From Phialocephala subalpina (taxonomy: Eukaryota; Ascomycota; Leotiomycetes; Helotiales; Mollisiaceae): a stretch of DNA of 64,000 nucleotides. Shown here piece by piece: positions 21,019 through 32,601 of this stretch (position 1 is the first letter of the stretch; each line of letters begins with the position of its first letter). Below the pieces are notes generated by a model that did no database searches, was not told where the DNA came from, and saw only the letters and a program-made list of their open reading frames with translations. The position numbers and the translations under genes were made by a program. The DNA is taken from NCBI GenBank assembly GCA_900073065.1, contig FJOG01000022.1, positions 1,095,069 through 1,159,068 of the forward strand, in the 5' to 3' direction.

Positions 21019-23798
21019 ATGCCCATCCCGTTCGGTGTTGGGGTCGGCGACTTCATTGCTGTTGGGAAACTGATCAAGCAGATTGTTGTTGAGCTCCAAG
21101 AGGTAAGCTTTCACATCTATCATGAAGACAACTACTGACTCCGTTCCACTATGCAGAATGGCGAGGCTGCCCCCCAATACCAGGGCCTTCTTCTGGAACT
21201 CGAAGCCCTCAGTCGTGCACTTGCTCTGCTTGAAACCCTCCAACCAGCTAAGCATGAGCTTATCCAACTTAGCGCGATTCGAGCTGCAGCAATCACATGC
21301 AAAAGACCGCTGGAAGAGTTCCTCTCCAAGATATGGAAGTTCGAAAGCCGGCTTGGCATATTCAACGCAAGAGATAATAGGTATAAAGGCTTTGCTCGGA
21401 GAATGCATTTCAGCATGATGTACAAAGACGAAATTAAGGAGTTGAGATCGATTCTAGGAATTCATGTTGCTACAATCAACTTGCTTCTGATAACTCAAAC
21501 GGTTAGATCTATAACAATGGTCGAAAATGAAAGAGAGCAGATAGTATGTGGACTAGAGAGTAAAATCCTAGCACATCAACGGCTTCTTGAAGATGTGAAA
21601 AGACACGTTGAAATCTCCTTGGGAAACCAGCTTGAGACGAAAATACACCTGCAAGATCAGTCCACCGTTCTCGAGAGCTTGGGAGGTAAGGCCGACAACG
21701 CCAACGAGCACCTTGAAAATCAAGAAGCGGTGCTCCAAGCTATTCAAACCACGGTCACCAACACCCAAGTACAAACTACGTCTATCCTCACTACAGCTAC
21801 TGATATAATGGCTATATTAACCTCAGGTGTGGTGAATCTTCAATTCATTATGAGGCAGTTAAGCAGGATTTTCGAGCTATTCACCAGGTTCACGAAAGAT
21901 ATGCGAGAATCCATGTCCAAGCTTATGCTGCTATTCTCCGGAATTTACAAAAGCCTTCAACGAATAGAAGCCGTTCTTCCAATGAGACTCAATCTGCCAA
22001 TTGTACAATTCACGGACGCGTTAGGAGACACGATGGCTTTACCTTACCAACTGTGCCAACAATGGTCAACCTTCAAGATGATGATAGGTGTGATCTTCAG
22101 CAACAAACAAGGGAAATCCCGGGTCGAAACAGGCCAGTACTTGATCATGAATGCGCGGGGTGGCAGGCTGTTACGAGAGACTTCTTGGCAGCATGCCATC
22201 AAGCAAGATGATCACCTGTCGATGTCTATGATGCTCAATGAACTTGAGGCGAAGGATGGGATCTGCCCATTTCCAAGCTACCAAGTCTCTCTATCTGGAG
22301 TGCAGGTCAAGAATGGAGGTCGAACATGTCTNNNNNNNNNNNNNNNNNNNNNNNNNNNNNNNNNNNNNNNNNNNNNNNNNNNNNNNNNNNNNNNNNNNNN
22401 NNNNNNNNNNNNNNNNNNNNNNNNNNNNNNNNNNNNNNNNNNNNNNNNNNNNNNNNNNNNNNNNNNNNNNNNNNNNNNNNNNNNNNNNNNNNNNNNNNNN
22501 NNNNNNNNNNNNNNNNNNNNNNNNNNNNNNNNNNNNNNNNNNNNNNNNNNNNNNNNNNNNNNNNNNNNNNNNNNNNNNNNNNNNNNNNNNNNNNNNNNNN
22601 NNNNNNNNNNNNNNNNNNNNNNNNNNNNNNNNNNNNNNNNNNNNNNNNNNNNNNNNNNNNNNNNNNNNNNNNNNNNNNNNNNNNNNNNNNNNNNNNNNNN
22701 NNNNNNNNNNNNNNNNNNNNNNNNNNNNNNNNNNNNNNNNNNNNNNNNNNNNNNNNNNNNNNNNNNNNNNNNNNNNNNNNNNNNNNNNNNNNNNNNNNNN
22801 NNNNNNNNNNNNNNNNNNNNNNNNNNNNNNNNNNNNNNNNNNNNNNNNNNNNNNNNNNNNNNNNNNNNNNNNNNNNNNNNNNNNNNNNNNNNNNNNNNNN
22901 NNNNNNNNNNNNNNNNNNNNNNNNNNNNNNNNNNNNNNNNNNNNNNNNNNNNNNNNNNNNNNNNNNNNNNNNNNNNNNNNNNNNNNNNNNNNNNNNNNNN
23001 NNNNNNNNNNNNNNNNNNNNNNNNNNNNNNNNNNNNNNNNNNNNNNNNNNNNNNNTCACACCTCGAAAGTCAATTCCTTCTAGACCCACAAATCGGAGCC
23101 CAGGCAGCTTATTTGACGATAAAATCATGAGTGGCTGGGATACAATACCCGGCCGCGATACTAAAGAGAAACTGTTTGAGCAGAATTTTGGAGAAGATTC
23201 GGAAGAGGATGAAGAGGACATCGAAGTCTATCGACAAGTACACGTACAAACCACAGCCTATGTACCGATATGTTCCGCATCACCAGAGGATTACCCACCA
23301 AATGCAGATAGAACCCGTCTACAGTTTGCGGTGGAAAATCATGATAAAGGAATGGTCAAATTTCTTCTGCAAAACAAATTCGACGCAAATGCAGTATTTG
23401 GCATTATACAGCATACGCCTTTGCAAATAGCCTGCAGAGATGGAGATAAAGAGATAGCTGAACTCCTCCTCGAGTCCGGAGCTGAGACGAACGCACCCCC
23501 AGCTAAAGAATATGGCGCAACTGCATTGCAATTTGCCGCTATTAAAGGTCATCTCCTGATTGCCTCTCTCCTATTGCAGTATGGGGCCGATGTTAACGCT
23601 CCCGTTGCTGAAGTTGGTGGGAGGACAGCTTTGCAAGGAGCTGCTGAGCATGGTAGGGTCGATATGGTGCAATTCCTTCTTAATGCTGGAGCAGATATCA
23701 CGCAGGACGGACAAACGCAATACGAGAATGCGGTGAAGAGAGTATCTGAGAATGAACATTATGCAATTCGGCATCTGCTGGAGTCATATCATGGGTAG
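21019..23798 (+). CDS. Ubiquitin-like-domain and ankyrin-repeat protein (gapped)
   Basis: Probable fungal signalling protein of NLR-like organisation. Exon 1 (21019-21102) encodes MPIPFGVGVGDFIAV, a common N-terminus in this group. A 54-nt intron leads to exon 2 at 21157. A helical region with a coiled-coil-like, Gln-rich part follows, then a ubiquitin-like domain (LPIVQFTDALGDTMALPYQ). The assembly gap interrupts here. After the gap come an acidic linker (EDSEEDEEDIEVY) and four ankyrin repeats: DRTRLQFAVENHDKGMVKFL, HTPLQIACRDGDKEIAELLL, ATALQFAAIKGHLLIASLLL and GRTALQGAAEHGRVDMVQFL. The frames on the two sides differ, so an intron or mis-sized gap must lie inside. Two adjacent genes is the alternative. 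Confidence 0.65.
22332..23055. other. Assembly gap, 724 N
   Basis: Run of undetermined bases within the ankyrin gene. The reading frame is not conserved across it at the given length. Confidence 1.
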
Positions 23799-24564
23799 GG
23801 TCCATGTATATTGAGAATGGAGCTTGGACCTTAGAACTTTCTATAGGCGGAACTTCAAGTGAGCAATTTGGATTTGACATAACATCAAACTTTGAAGAAA
23901 TCAAACATCTTCCGCTAGGAATTCCGACTGCATCATTTTGAACTCGTACTAATATTCTGCACGAGCCGAGATTATCCCTCTTCTTCTCCTGTTCAACGTA
24001 GCGCACTTCGAAAGTTCAGCAGACCGTCGAGTTCGACAATCTCCTTTTTAAGTTTCGATCCAAATGAGCTTCCCATCTACGCGGCTCGACCGTTCCCGCA
24101 GTCCAACCTCTCCATCGTCCTTCCTTCTAATTCGACTTCAAGCCACAGGACACACAGAATACCTCTTCAACGCATCCCTCAAATCCTCCTTTCCCCTTGC
24201 AACATCATTCTCAGCCAACCACTTTATATATCCCTCTCCGCCCTAGTACCTCTTCACCTCCTCCAACGTCTTGACTTTGTGCTTCCCGAATGTAAGTCGA
24301 TATTAACTTTCGCTCTCTTCCTTTACTGGCTCTTGTGTCCATCGAGACTGCCAAAAAAGGTTCTAGAGGGATCCTTGTCGGAGCCAAAACGGGACCGCCC
24401 CTAGAGACCGCCCCTAGAGATAAGACGAGGAAAGTGTAACTGGGCCTTAAGGGTGTCCAAACGAGCCCCTGCAAATACTAAAATGGCTCTTCAATGTATG
24501 CTTAAGCTTTTTTAGCGTATGCTCAGGCGGTGCTCAGGAATGCTCACCCTCGACTTAAGCTTGC
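23799..24564. other. Intergenic
   Basis: No gene recognised. At 24389-24419 there is a short direct duplication of GACCGCCCCTAGA. Around 24505-24590 the word GCTCA recurs several times. Confidence 0.4.
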
Positions 24565-25839
24565 TCACCCATAGCTCAGGCTAAAGCAGCAACTGTTCAG
24601 GCCCAGAGATGGAAATGGAAAATGCTGTGAGACCATTCTGATGTGGGTTAGGCTGTAAGTGAACGCGAGACCAAGGGCGTTCGTGGCGGCGAATATGCCG
24701 CAATTAGAATAGTCCATTTGCCTGGTTGCAATATTGAGATACGGATCATCCCAATTTGAATAGTCCAAGTTTATATCCCAGAATTCGTGGTCTTGTTTCT
24801 CGGGTACCAGATAGTGGAGATAGGGAGGAATATACGAACCCACGTGGAATCTTCGTGTAGGTCTACCAATACTGCGTTGTCGATTATAAACATATATCTC
24901 TGCCTTGGGACTATAAAGCGGAAGTCAGCGATCAGTACATCTACTGTGAATTATTCTGAGGTGGACAACAATACAGCTCCATGGCAAGTGCAAGATTCTC
25001 GGTACAGAATGAACATTGCTGTAAGGATGTGAAGAATTACCAAAGCCTGCCATCATATAATGTGTACCGTCACGCCCTGGCAATGTTGCCGCATCGATAT
25101 ATGGAATGAAGAGGAAGTCCAGGTTCATAAAGTTCTCCTTCGTTATATTTCTCTTATTGAGAACCTCCTTAACAATCTTGTACAAGTTCGGGTCTTTATG
25201 TTCGACTACGAATTCTATTTTCCTGAAGTCCTTGATGCTGATCATCTTGTAACCCGTTCTCGTCGGTTTGCTCTTCTTCTTTTTCATAGCCATTCTATTC
25301 TGATCTTTACTAGCGTACTTGTATGCGCTCGTGTCGGGACTTCTCAACCCCTTGTCGATCGCGTTGACCCTCCGCTGCTCTGCCCACCTCACTTCATTCG
25401 CATATAGGCAGATCAAGTAAAGATATTGTTCTATAACGCGAACCTTGGTTGTTTCCCTCATAGACATCAAACCTCCCTCTGGGTGTCTCGCGACACTCTC
25501 AGGACGTGTTCGAGAGTTGATCAGCGTTGCCATCTCCCGCCAGTCGAGATCAATGATGGTGCCTGGTATTTTGAAAGCTTGCGTATCGAGATCGATTGCT
25601 TCCAGTTGGCTTGGATGAAAATCGTCCTCATCATCAGATAATCAATATTGTTCAATTTCTTCTTTGGTCCATACCGCCTTGTTGTATGTAACGGTAAGTC
25701 TGTCTCGATGTTCGTTCCACCATGCCACTTCGTCTTTCGGCACGGGACCGAAGATCCTGCGCTCGATGGCTCTTCGAGACTCGGGGGTCAAAGTGGCTAG
25801 TGAATGCACGACTCCGGTGCCACTTGGTGGAAATCCCAT
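24565..25839 (-). pseudogene. Ulp1-like (C48) cysteine protease, apparently broken
   Basis: Relative of SUMO/NEDD8-type deconjugating proteases. The upstream part (from MGFPPSGTGVV) runs into an in-frame TGA at 25644-25642. The same frame then continues as coding-like sequence (LSDDEDDFHPSQLEAIDLD). The catalytic His is in DGTHYMMAG. An intron at about 25041-24945 joins to VDVLIADFRFIVPRQRYMF. After DNAVLVDLHEDS a one-base shift is needed to reach YLVPEKQDHEFWD. The conserved Gln and Cys appear in ATRQMDYSNCGIF. The TGA is best explained as TGG to TGA, although a 48-nt in-frame intron over it (GTATGG...GATGAG) is possible. Together with the frameshift I call it a pseudogene. Confidence 0.65.
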
Positions 25840-26294
25840 GTTGAATTGAATAAAATGTTCAAATTGGAAAAGTTTTATTGATTCAGAGAAGTTGCTGCCA
25901 GATCCGATTAATTGCAATTGTGCATACACAAAGGGATACTCGCGACAAAGATTTCTTGTTTGCAGACACTCTCAAGTAACGAATAAATGAAAGACGCAGC
26001 GAAAAAGAAATGAATGTGGTCGTAAACTTTGGCTTGTTCTACCTCTGGAATCGGTAAGTCCGCGCTTCAATGGTGCACGAGAATAGCTTTATTGCGTTAA
26101 AAGTAAAGCGGAGTTTGAGAAGCATTGTATCAAGTATTGTGGAACCGCGTATGATTACCTCACGATCCTCGTTTCTTTGTCTCCAGATGCGGTGTATATA
26201 TACAGGATTCGGGGGCAAGCTTAAGGACTGGAAGATTCCCTCTATCACGTTTGATATCCAAATGACAGCTTGGACCGTTGCCTTATCTCCTTCA
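25840..26294. other. Intergenic
   Basis: No gene recognised between the Ulp1-like remnant and the sedolisin 3' end. Confidence 0.45.
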
Positions 26295-28211
26295 TCAGGT
26301 AGCATTCGATATTGTAAGCAACTTTGAGAATATTGGCGTTCCGAGACCTGTGACTGGGTCCCATCCCTACGTTCATGTTAGCATAGACAACCAAGATAGC
26401 GGTAAAAAGGGTGACTTACGGCAACTGCTGAGAATCCCGCCCCACTAATGCTGCTGCATCCCGTATTCTTCCCGCTCGTAATATCAGTCAATCCTGACGT
26501 TGCATTGCTGTACAACCAAGGATTCAAGAATCCAAGTGGAGTTTTGCCAGAAGCTAAGCGATCACTGTTCAAAAGCTGAACGATACTGGCGAACGTTGGT
26601 GTTGCGCAACTCGTTCCATCGACAAGATTGGCACTTCCAGACACCACGATAACGAAGTCAGTTGACTGAGCTGCAACATCTGGGTATGCGCGTCCCGATT
26701 GGTTGAAGTATGCGGAGACACCAGTGTGAGTTGTATCGGTGGTGAGCCAGCTGTTGACTGCTGCAGCTTGGTAGCTTGGTTGGCCGAAAACTTCGGAGAA
26801 TCCACCACCTGATCCGGTCCATGCTGCTTCTGGGCTGTTTCCTGTGGTGCCTCCGACGGTGGTGACCCATGGACATCCTGCTGGGAATGAAGTATCGAAC
26901 ATCTTGGCTCCACTGCTAGACGTGCAAGTCGATCCAACTCCAGAGTCACCTGATGCGACGAGAATTGAAACACCTCGTGCGCCCAATTGTGCGAAGAGGT
27001 TGCAGACATTGGTAGCGTAGTCAAGAGGGACAGTGACTTCGTCGTCGCCATATGAGATGGAGATCGTGTTGGGAAGAGACGCGGCAGGGAGAGCGAGCAT
27101 GTAGTTCAAGAACTCAAGGTATGGCTCGTTGGTGTTGGTTCCAGTTCCTAGCCAAGGTGGGCTTCCGCCAACACTGTAGTAGACATTGGGGATGGTTTCG
27201 GTGATTGCACGAGCATATTGAACGTCGAGATTGGCTTCAACACCAGCTCCCGAGGCGGTTTGTGGACAGGTGCCATTGTTGACCAAGGTGCAGGTGAAGG
27301 ATTGGGCAGCGTTGCCTTCTGTAGCATATCTGTTCATGAACGTTGTGAGGTCGGACTTGATAGGCCATTGCTCCAAGAAACCCGCAATCGCCATGAGGCC
27401 GTTGCTGTAATTGGTGGCGTTAGCGAAGCTGTAGAGGTTGGAGAGACATTGCGGAGTGATTGTCGAGCCGCTGCAACCGGTGACAGCCTCAACAGCTTCA
27501 CTGTTTAAGGTGCTTTCGTCAAAGTCTCGCAAGCCAGTGACCATGGAGCGCATGGCACGGAGACCAAAGAAAGTTGTAGGCTGAACCATATCCACGTGAC
27601 CCCTGAGGACTGCTGGCAAGCTGTACTCAAGGGTACGAACGGCCGCATCGCCGGTTTCCTTGTTGACTGGGAGGAATTAGCCATGTTATAACGAATAAAG
27701 GGGAGAACTCACCAAAAGGTTCATACTCCGCTTGCAGCAATTTCTCAACTTGAGAAACGCTAGCCTCGAGAATGATGGAATCGAGGCGAGGCGAGAGTGA
27801 TGCTTGACCGATCAAACCCTCACTTCTCAACCATTGCATGACAAGTTCGCTCGATTCATCTTTGGGAGCAATCATGGAGTCGATCACTTCTTGCGAGAGA
27901 TGCTTGCCGTAGAGCTCGTGCCCAGGAGTGGCAATCTGAAGACATTAGCTCGGAGTAGTCTCGGGACTTGAGATTCTTACATTCATTGCCATTTCATGAA
28001 ATTTGTCCATGTCCTGTTGCACGAGATGAATTCGAAGCTTCATCAGGGACTGGTCCTTATCTAATTGAGCAGACTCATCCTTCGTCCATCCTGCCGGAGC
28101 AGAGTTGATCTTCTCAATTGTCCTGCTCGACTCGTGGACGCCAAACGTGGGGGAAGAATAAACACATGATGAGAGTGCCACAAGGACAGAAAGAGAACTT
28201 CGGAAAAACAT
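26295..28211 (-). CDS. Sedolisin-family secreted peptidase (S53, tripeptidyl-peptidase-like)
   Basis: Secreted acid serine-carboxyl peptidase of 590 aa. Exons (coding order): 28211-27981, 27935-27713, 27666-26420 and 26366-26295, with introns of 45, 46 and 53 nt. A signal peptide (LSVLVALSSCVYS) is followed by the Pro-kumamolisin activation domain (HLVQQDMDKFHEMAMN, ATPGHELYGKHLS). The catalytic domain shows the Glu and Asp pair in GVEANLDVQ (about residue 293), the oxyanion Asp in ASGDSGVGS and the nucleophile Ser in DGTSCATP (about 504). The calcium site is split by the last intron: DITSGKNTGC then AGWDPVTGLGTP. Several N-glycosylation sequons occur. All key residues are present. It probably degrades proteins outside the cell at low pH. 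Confidence 0.92.
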
Positions 28212-28882
28212 GATGCGCGTACAGAATTGGAACAACTCGCGAAGACAGAAGTATCCATCTCAACAGCAGCCTCCCCCCTCATATACCTCCCAGATCCTCA
28301 ATCGCGTACCTGCAGCAATCTACCCAGATTCCACTCCCAGATTCGTCGCCTATCACGAACGGTTATCAATCTTCCAAGCTGCCTCTTTTAGATACTTTGC
28401 CGTTTCGCGTCCCTAGAATTAATTTGTTAAGCTTAATGTCTCGTCGAATCACGTTTGGTGTTTAGGTCCTGGTTCCGGCATTGGTTGCTGATAGAGAGAT
28501 CGGCAGTGGATGCATGACAGATTAGGCAAGTCGTTTAAATACCCTCGGCAGAGGGATGCAAGGAAGAAAGTCTCCTTCCGCTTCGTGTCGCCGCCGGTGG
28601 ATGTAGATCGGATTGTTCCAGAAGGGGAGGGTCATTAAGAAGACAATCAGACGATTGATAGAAGCTTGATGCGCCTGAGAACTGATGAAGAAGGTGAGAA
28701 AAGAAAGAAGAAGTGCCGGGATCCTTGCATTGATCCGTTCGGCTCGCTTCGCTTGGCGAATGGGCACGTGCATAATTCAGGGGCAAAAGGGGAGGGGTAG
28801 CTTGGCTAGGTAAGGGGTACAGCGGCTAAAAAGCTTGCAGCAATTACATTGAGGTGAAGCATCGAAACGTCGATGGCGCCAT
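28212..28882. other. Upstream of sedolisin
   Basis: Holds the sedolisin promoter. A TATA-like ATATAC lies on the opposite strand about 70 bases from the start. No gene is evident in the remainder. Confidence 0.4.
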
Positions 28883-29681
28883 TCAGAATAAATGAAATCT
28901 TATAACCGTAATTTGCTGTAACGTGCCTTCATCAGCTTTCTCTTCTACAAACCTCGAATTCGTCGCCGTCTCGATGGGAAGACCAAGCACCAGGACCCTA
29001 GTGATCAAGAAGAGAGCCCCTCTGACGTAGACAGGAGTGTTAGTTGAGACTCCAGTTTGGCTCGAGATCACTGGAGCTGCCATTCCGCAAATGTATTCGA
29101 GCAGAGACCGTTTGCAGTTGCGCGAATTGTTGATGGAAATGGATTCAGGGTTGTAGGCATAAATTGAGGATCAGTTCCTGTTTTGTGCTCGAACAAGAGA
29201 TTTTTCACCTGGATTGCAAACATGAAGTGGAGTCGATTGTCACTATGCAGTTGACTGGTTTTGTTAGCTTGTAATACTCCTCGTCTTGGCGGTTCTTCAC
29301 TCACGTCCAACAGCTTCATTTGTACTCGCAAGCGTGCTTACGAACGGGAAGACACCACGCAAAACCGGCCCAAGTGCCATGCTGTATCGTCGTCCTAGGA
29401 GGGTATCGACTGCTCCAACCAGCAATGATCGGGCCAGGCACCGTGCAGGCTGCCATGTAGCAGTACTGCCTGTAAGTTGAGGACGTCGAGTAGTCGTAGC
29501 TGATTGCTTTGAATTTTGCTCGGAGATACAGCGGCAAGAAAGACGAGTACAAAGGGTATGAGATTCGTACAGCGGCCCAGATCCACATCACTAGTGAAGT
29601 CTGCAGAGCGAACTTTGGCTGTCTGAAGAGGGGCTTGAGCCGAGTTCAAGAAAGTTCTTTGAACTGTGCGACAAAGAGCTA
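28883..29681 (-). pseudogene. MFS transporter pseudogene, C-terminal half
   Basis: Remnant of a sugar-porter-like major facilitator. Read from 29681 it gives LFVAQFKELS, then after a stop TRLKPLFRQPKFALQTSLVM. Next come the helices MWIWAAVRISYPLYSSFLPL and STYRQYCYMAACTVPGPIIA. A frameshift near 29430 leads to LLGRRYSMALGPVLRGVF, and the last helix is GVSTNTPVYVRGALFLITRV near 29000. In-frame stops sit at 29681-29679 (TAG) and 29648-29646 (TGA). The N-terminal six helices are missing. It lies head-to-head with the nitrilase pseudogene. Confidence 0.75.
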
Positions 29682-29939
29682 TTTGAATGATCGTTTTGGT
29701 GGTGCATCGATCAACTGTATGTCTCTCCTAATCCCAAAACCACGGACCTGTTAATCCATCACGACGATTAGGAGCTTAAGACTTGCAGGTTAAGCATCCG
29801 TCTGCAGGACCTTTGGGGTGTAGATGACCAAAGACTGTAAATTTAGTAAACCATTACAGATTAACGTCCTCCTCGGATAACTCTCATCCAACTATATGTC
29901 CTAGATGAGACTACACCACTATCTGAATGCAAGAGAGCA

Positions 29940-30762
29940 CATAGTGTCATCCGTGAAGCAGCATCTCAGCATGCAAACATAGCGATCCTTCCTGAGATGG
30001 CTCTCGGCCTCTGCGATACCAAAAGCATCGAAGCTCATTCGGGAGCATGCGCAATCGAGCTTCAGAACTTCCAAATTTTAGCACGTGTACGCATCTCCAT
30101 CTCTATCCAATGCCTCCAATAGCTCACACTCAACAGGAACTCAACATAGACTTCATCCCCGGCTCAATACAATCGTTCTCAACGCTTTCCACCCCATCAG
30201 AAAAGAAATACCACAACACAACCTACTAAATATCCCGCACTGGCACGCTGCTCCACACCTACCACAAAGTCAACTTCTGGGGTTTAGAACGTCTATCCTT
30301 CGTCTCAGACGTTTCCCATACCATCATCGACACCCCGGAATTCGGACCAGTCGGTCTCCTCATCTGCTAGGACCTCGCATTCCCCGAAGCTTTCGAACAG
30401 CTCATCAAAGCAGACGCAAGATACATCTTCATCCCCACAATGCGGAAATCCCGAGACTGTCGAGAAAAATATTGCCGCATGAGGAAGATAGTGAGAAGAT
30501 GTTCATTAACTCTACGATTATAGCAAGATCGTTTGAATAGAATTGTGTGGTGTTTTGTAATGTTGGTGGAGAGGAGGATGGGGGGTATTTTGGCGCGAGT
30601 CGGATTACGATGCCGTTTAAGAGGCAGGCGGTGAGGTGTGGTGGGAAGGATCAAGGGAAGGTTGTTGAGGTGAGGAATGTGGATGAGGTGTTGGGGGAGG
30701 CGGAGGAGGTGTGGAATATTAGGGAAGATGTTGCAAGTCCGGGGTGGTATTTAAAGAAGTGA
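29940..30762 (+). pseudogene. Carbon-nitrogen hydrolase (nitrilase superfamily) pseudogene
   Basis: Three fragments in two frames keep the family's order. The Glu region is QHANIAILPEMALGL near 29985. The Lys region is GTLLHTYHKVNFWGLERL near 30245. The Cys region is EFGPVGLLIC near 30340-30367. The C-terminal GGYFGASRITMPFK and AEEVWNIREDVASPGWY end at 30762. A TAA at 30227-30229 and a TAG at 30368-30370 interrupt the frame; the latter replaces the Trp that normally follows the catalytic Cys (ICWD). Frame changes separate the first and last parts. The catalytic order remains readable, but the gene cannot give an intact enzyme. Confidence 0.78.
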
Positions 30763-31187
30763 CAGACGTTTAATGAGAATTCAGGACTTAGAGACAAATA
30801 TCGGCTTCCTGTGGACTTCTCAAGGGTTTTGAAAGAATCGATTATGACATGTGGGCCGTGATCAGAAATATCTAGAGCTCGACGGTCACCCAACTTTACA
30901 GCTCACTGAAGCTCATCTTGAGCAAAACTTCCCAAATGGGCAGCTTATATGTGCTTTTGCGATACATATGAAAAGAAAAGCAGGCAGAATGACGAACAAA
31001 CAGAAGATGATGCAAAATCAATCAAAGAGAAGAAGCTGCTACCGAGGAGGATGCTCGCTTCCTATACCCCGCACCCGCTTTTAGCGGTGCCGACCTCCCG
31101 AGAGGGGAAAAGCGTACTTAACATCAACACACCTCAAGCTCACTCAGTTCATTTGTTAAGATAATTATAACCCCAAAAATCGATACA
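30763..31187. other. Upstream of the 2OG oxygenase
   Basis: No gene seen; presumed promoter region. Confidence 0.4.
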
Positions 31188-32345
31188 ATGGCGACAGAAA
31201 CTCAAACACGCACTGAAAACCCCGGAACGCTCACCTTCGCATCCCTCCCACCTTTCCCATCAGACATCCCAACAGCCCCACTCCACAGGCTCTCACTCTC
31301 AAAGCTCCGGTCTGATGCGTCGGAGTCAGATCGCTTGTTCTCATCATGTAAGGACCTAGGATTCTTCTACCTCGATCTGAGACTCGATCAAGAGGGAGAA
31401 GCGCTGCTCAAGGACGCCGACGATCTCTTCAACCTGGCTCCTCAACTCTTCGACCTCGGAAGAGAAGAGCTCCATAAATACGACTACAAATCTCAGGACA
31501 GCTACATGGGATACAAAGGATTCGGATCCGCTGTTGTGGATGAGAAGGGTAATCTGGATAGGAATGAGTTCTACAACGTCCGTCTCGAACCTGATCATTT
31601 GACAGCAAGCTAACGAGAGCAGATACCAAAAGACGACTTCCTCGGCATCAGCTCCAAGCCTTTCGCACATCCACAGATTCTCCATGACCATGACACTTTG
31701 ATCACATCATACATGCGCTCCTCTCACTCCCTCGTCCTCCTCATCCTCCAGCACCTCGAGAAGCACTTGCGTCTCCCACCCACAACCCTAACATCCCTCC
31801 ATCGTCAGATGCAAATCTCAGGCGACCAAGTCCGCTTCATCAAATCCCCACCTCAACCCCCATCAGACCAACGCACCGCATTGGGAAAACACACCGACTT
31901 CGGCTCCATAACAATTCTCTTCAACCGTCTCGGTGGTCTGCAAATCTTACCTCCTCCCTCTCTCACACCCCCTGGTCAAGCACCAGAATGGACATATGTG
32001 AAACCCCTTCCCGGACACTGTATCGTCAACCTCGGCGACGCGATGGTGAAATTCACAAATGGATTGTTGAGGAGTAACATCCATCGCGTTGTTTCTCCGC
32101 CAGGAGAACAAGCTAAGGAGACGAGATTTTCACTGGTGTATTTTTCGAGGCCGGAGGATGAGGTTGTTCTGAAGAGATTAGGGGGTGGGGATGTGATTCC
32201 GGAGTTGGGAGAGGGGGAAGTGGAGGAGGAGTGCAGTGCGAAGGAGTGGATCTTGATGCAGGCTATGAGGTTGAGGAATGTGAGGGAGGGGATGAGTGAT
32301 GAGGAGAAGAGGAGACTTTGGGAGGAGAGTGGGAGGGGGAAGTAA
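31188..32345 (+). CDS. 2-oxoglutarate/Fe(II)-dependent oxygenase
   Basis: Isopenicillin N synthase-like dioxygenase of 370 aa: exons 31188-31577 and 31623-32345, with a 45-nt intron bearing a GCTAAC branch. The N-terminal DIOX_N part (LFSSCKDLGFFYLDL) is followed by the 2OG-FeII_Oxy core. The iron triad is HTD in GKHTDFGSITILF (about residue 218) plus the distal His in SNIHRVVSP (about 282). The co-substrate Arg is in ETRFSLVYF (about 296). The C-terminus is acidic then basic. Such enzymes hydroxylate or desaturate small molecules, often in secondary metabolism; the substrate is not inferable. The alcohol dehydrogenase gene converges on it from 32602. Confidence 0.9.
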
Positions 32346-32601
32346 GTGTTTGGTGTTGAGAAGTGTTTCTGGTTATATGTACGAAGAGAATGTGTAAAAG
32401 ACCTAGAAATTACTGCTCCACGCGCTCCGCCCCACTCCACTCTGCTTAATGTTCTAGGAATTGAGGGTTCTCGAATGAAGATTCGAATGCAGGCCAAAAG
32501 TACGAGCAGGTATCGCACAATCAAAACTCGCTCAACGCTGTCCCAATGTCCCACGCTTCAGGGTCATCGACTTCAACTCCAAAGTACCGAATCGCATCGG
32601 A

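Noticed and set aside
24211..24474. 87-codon minus frame near the short GACCGCCCCTAGA duplication
   Set aside because: The frame depends on the duplicated words and shows no domain.
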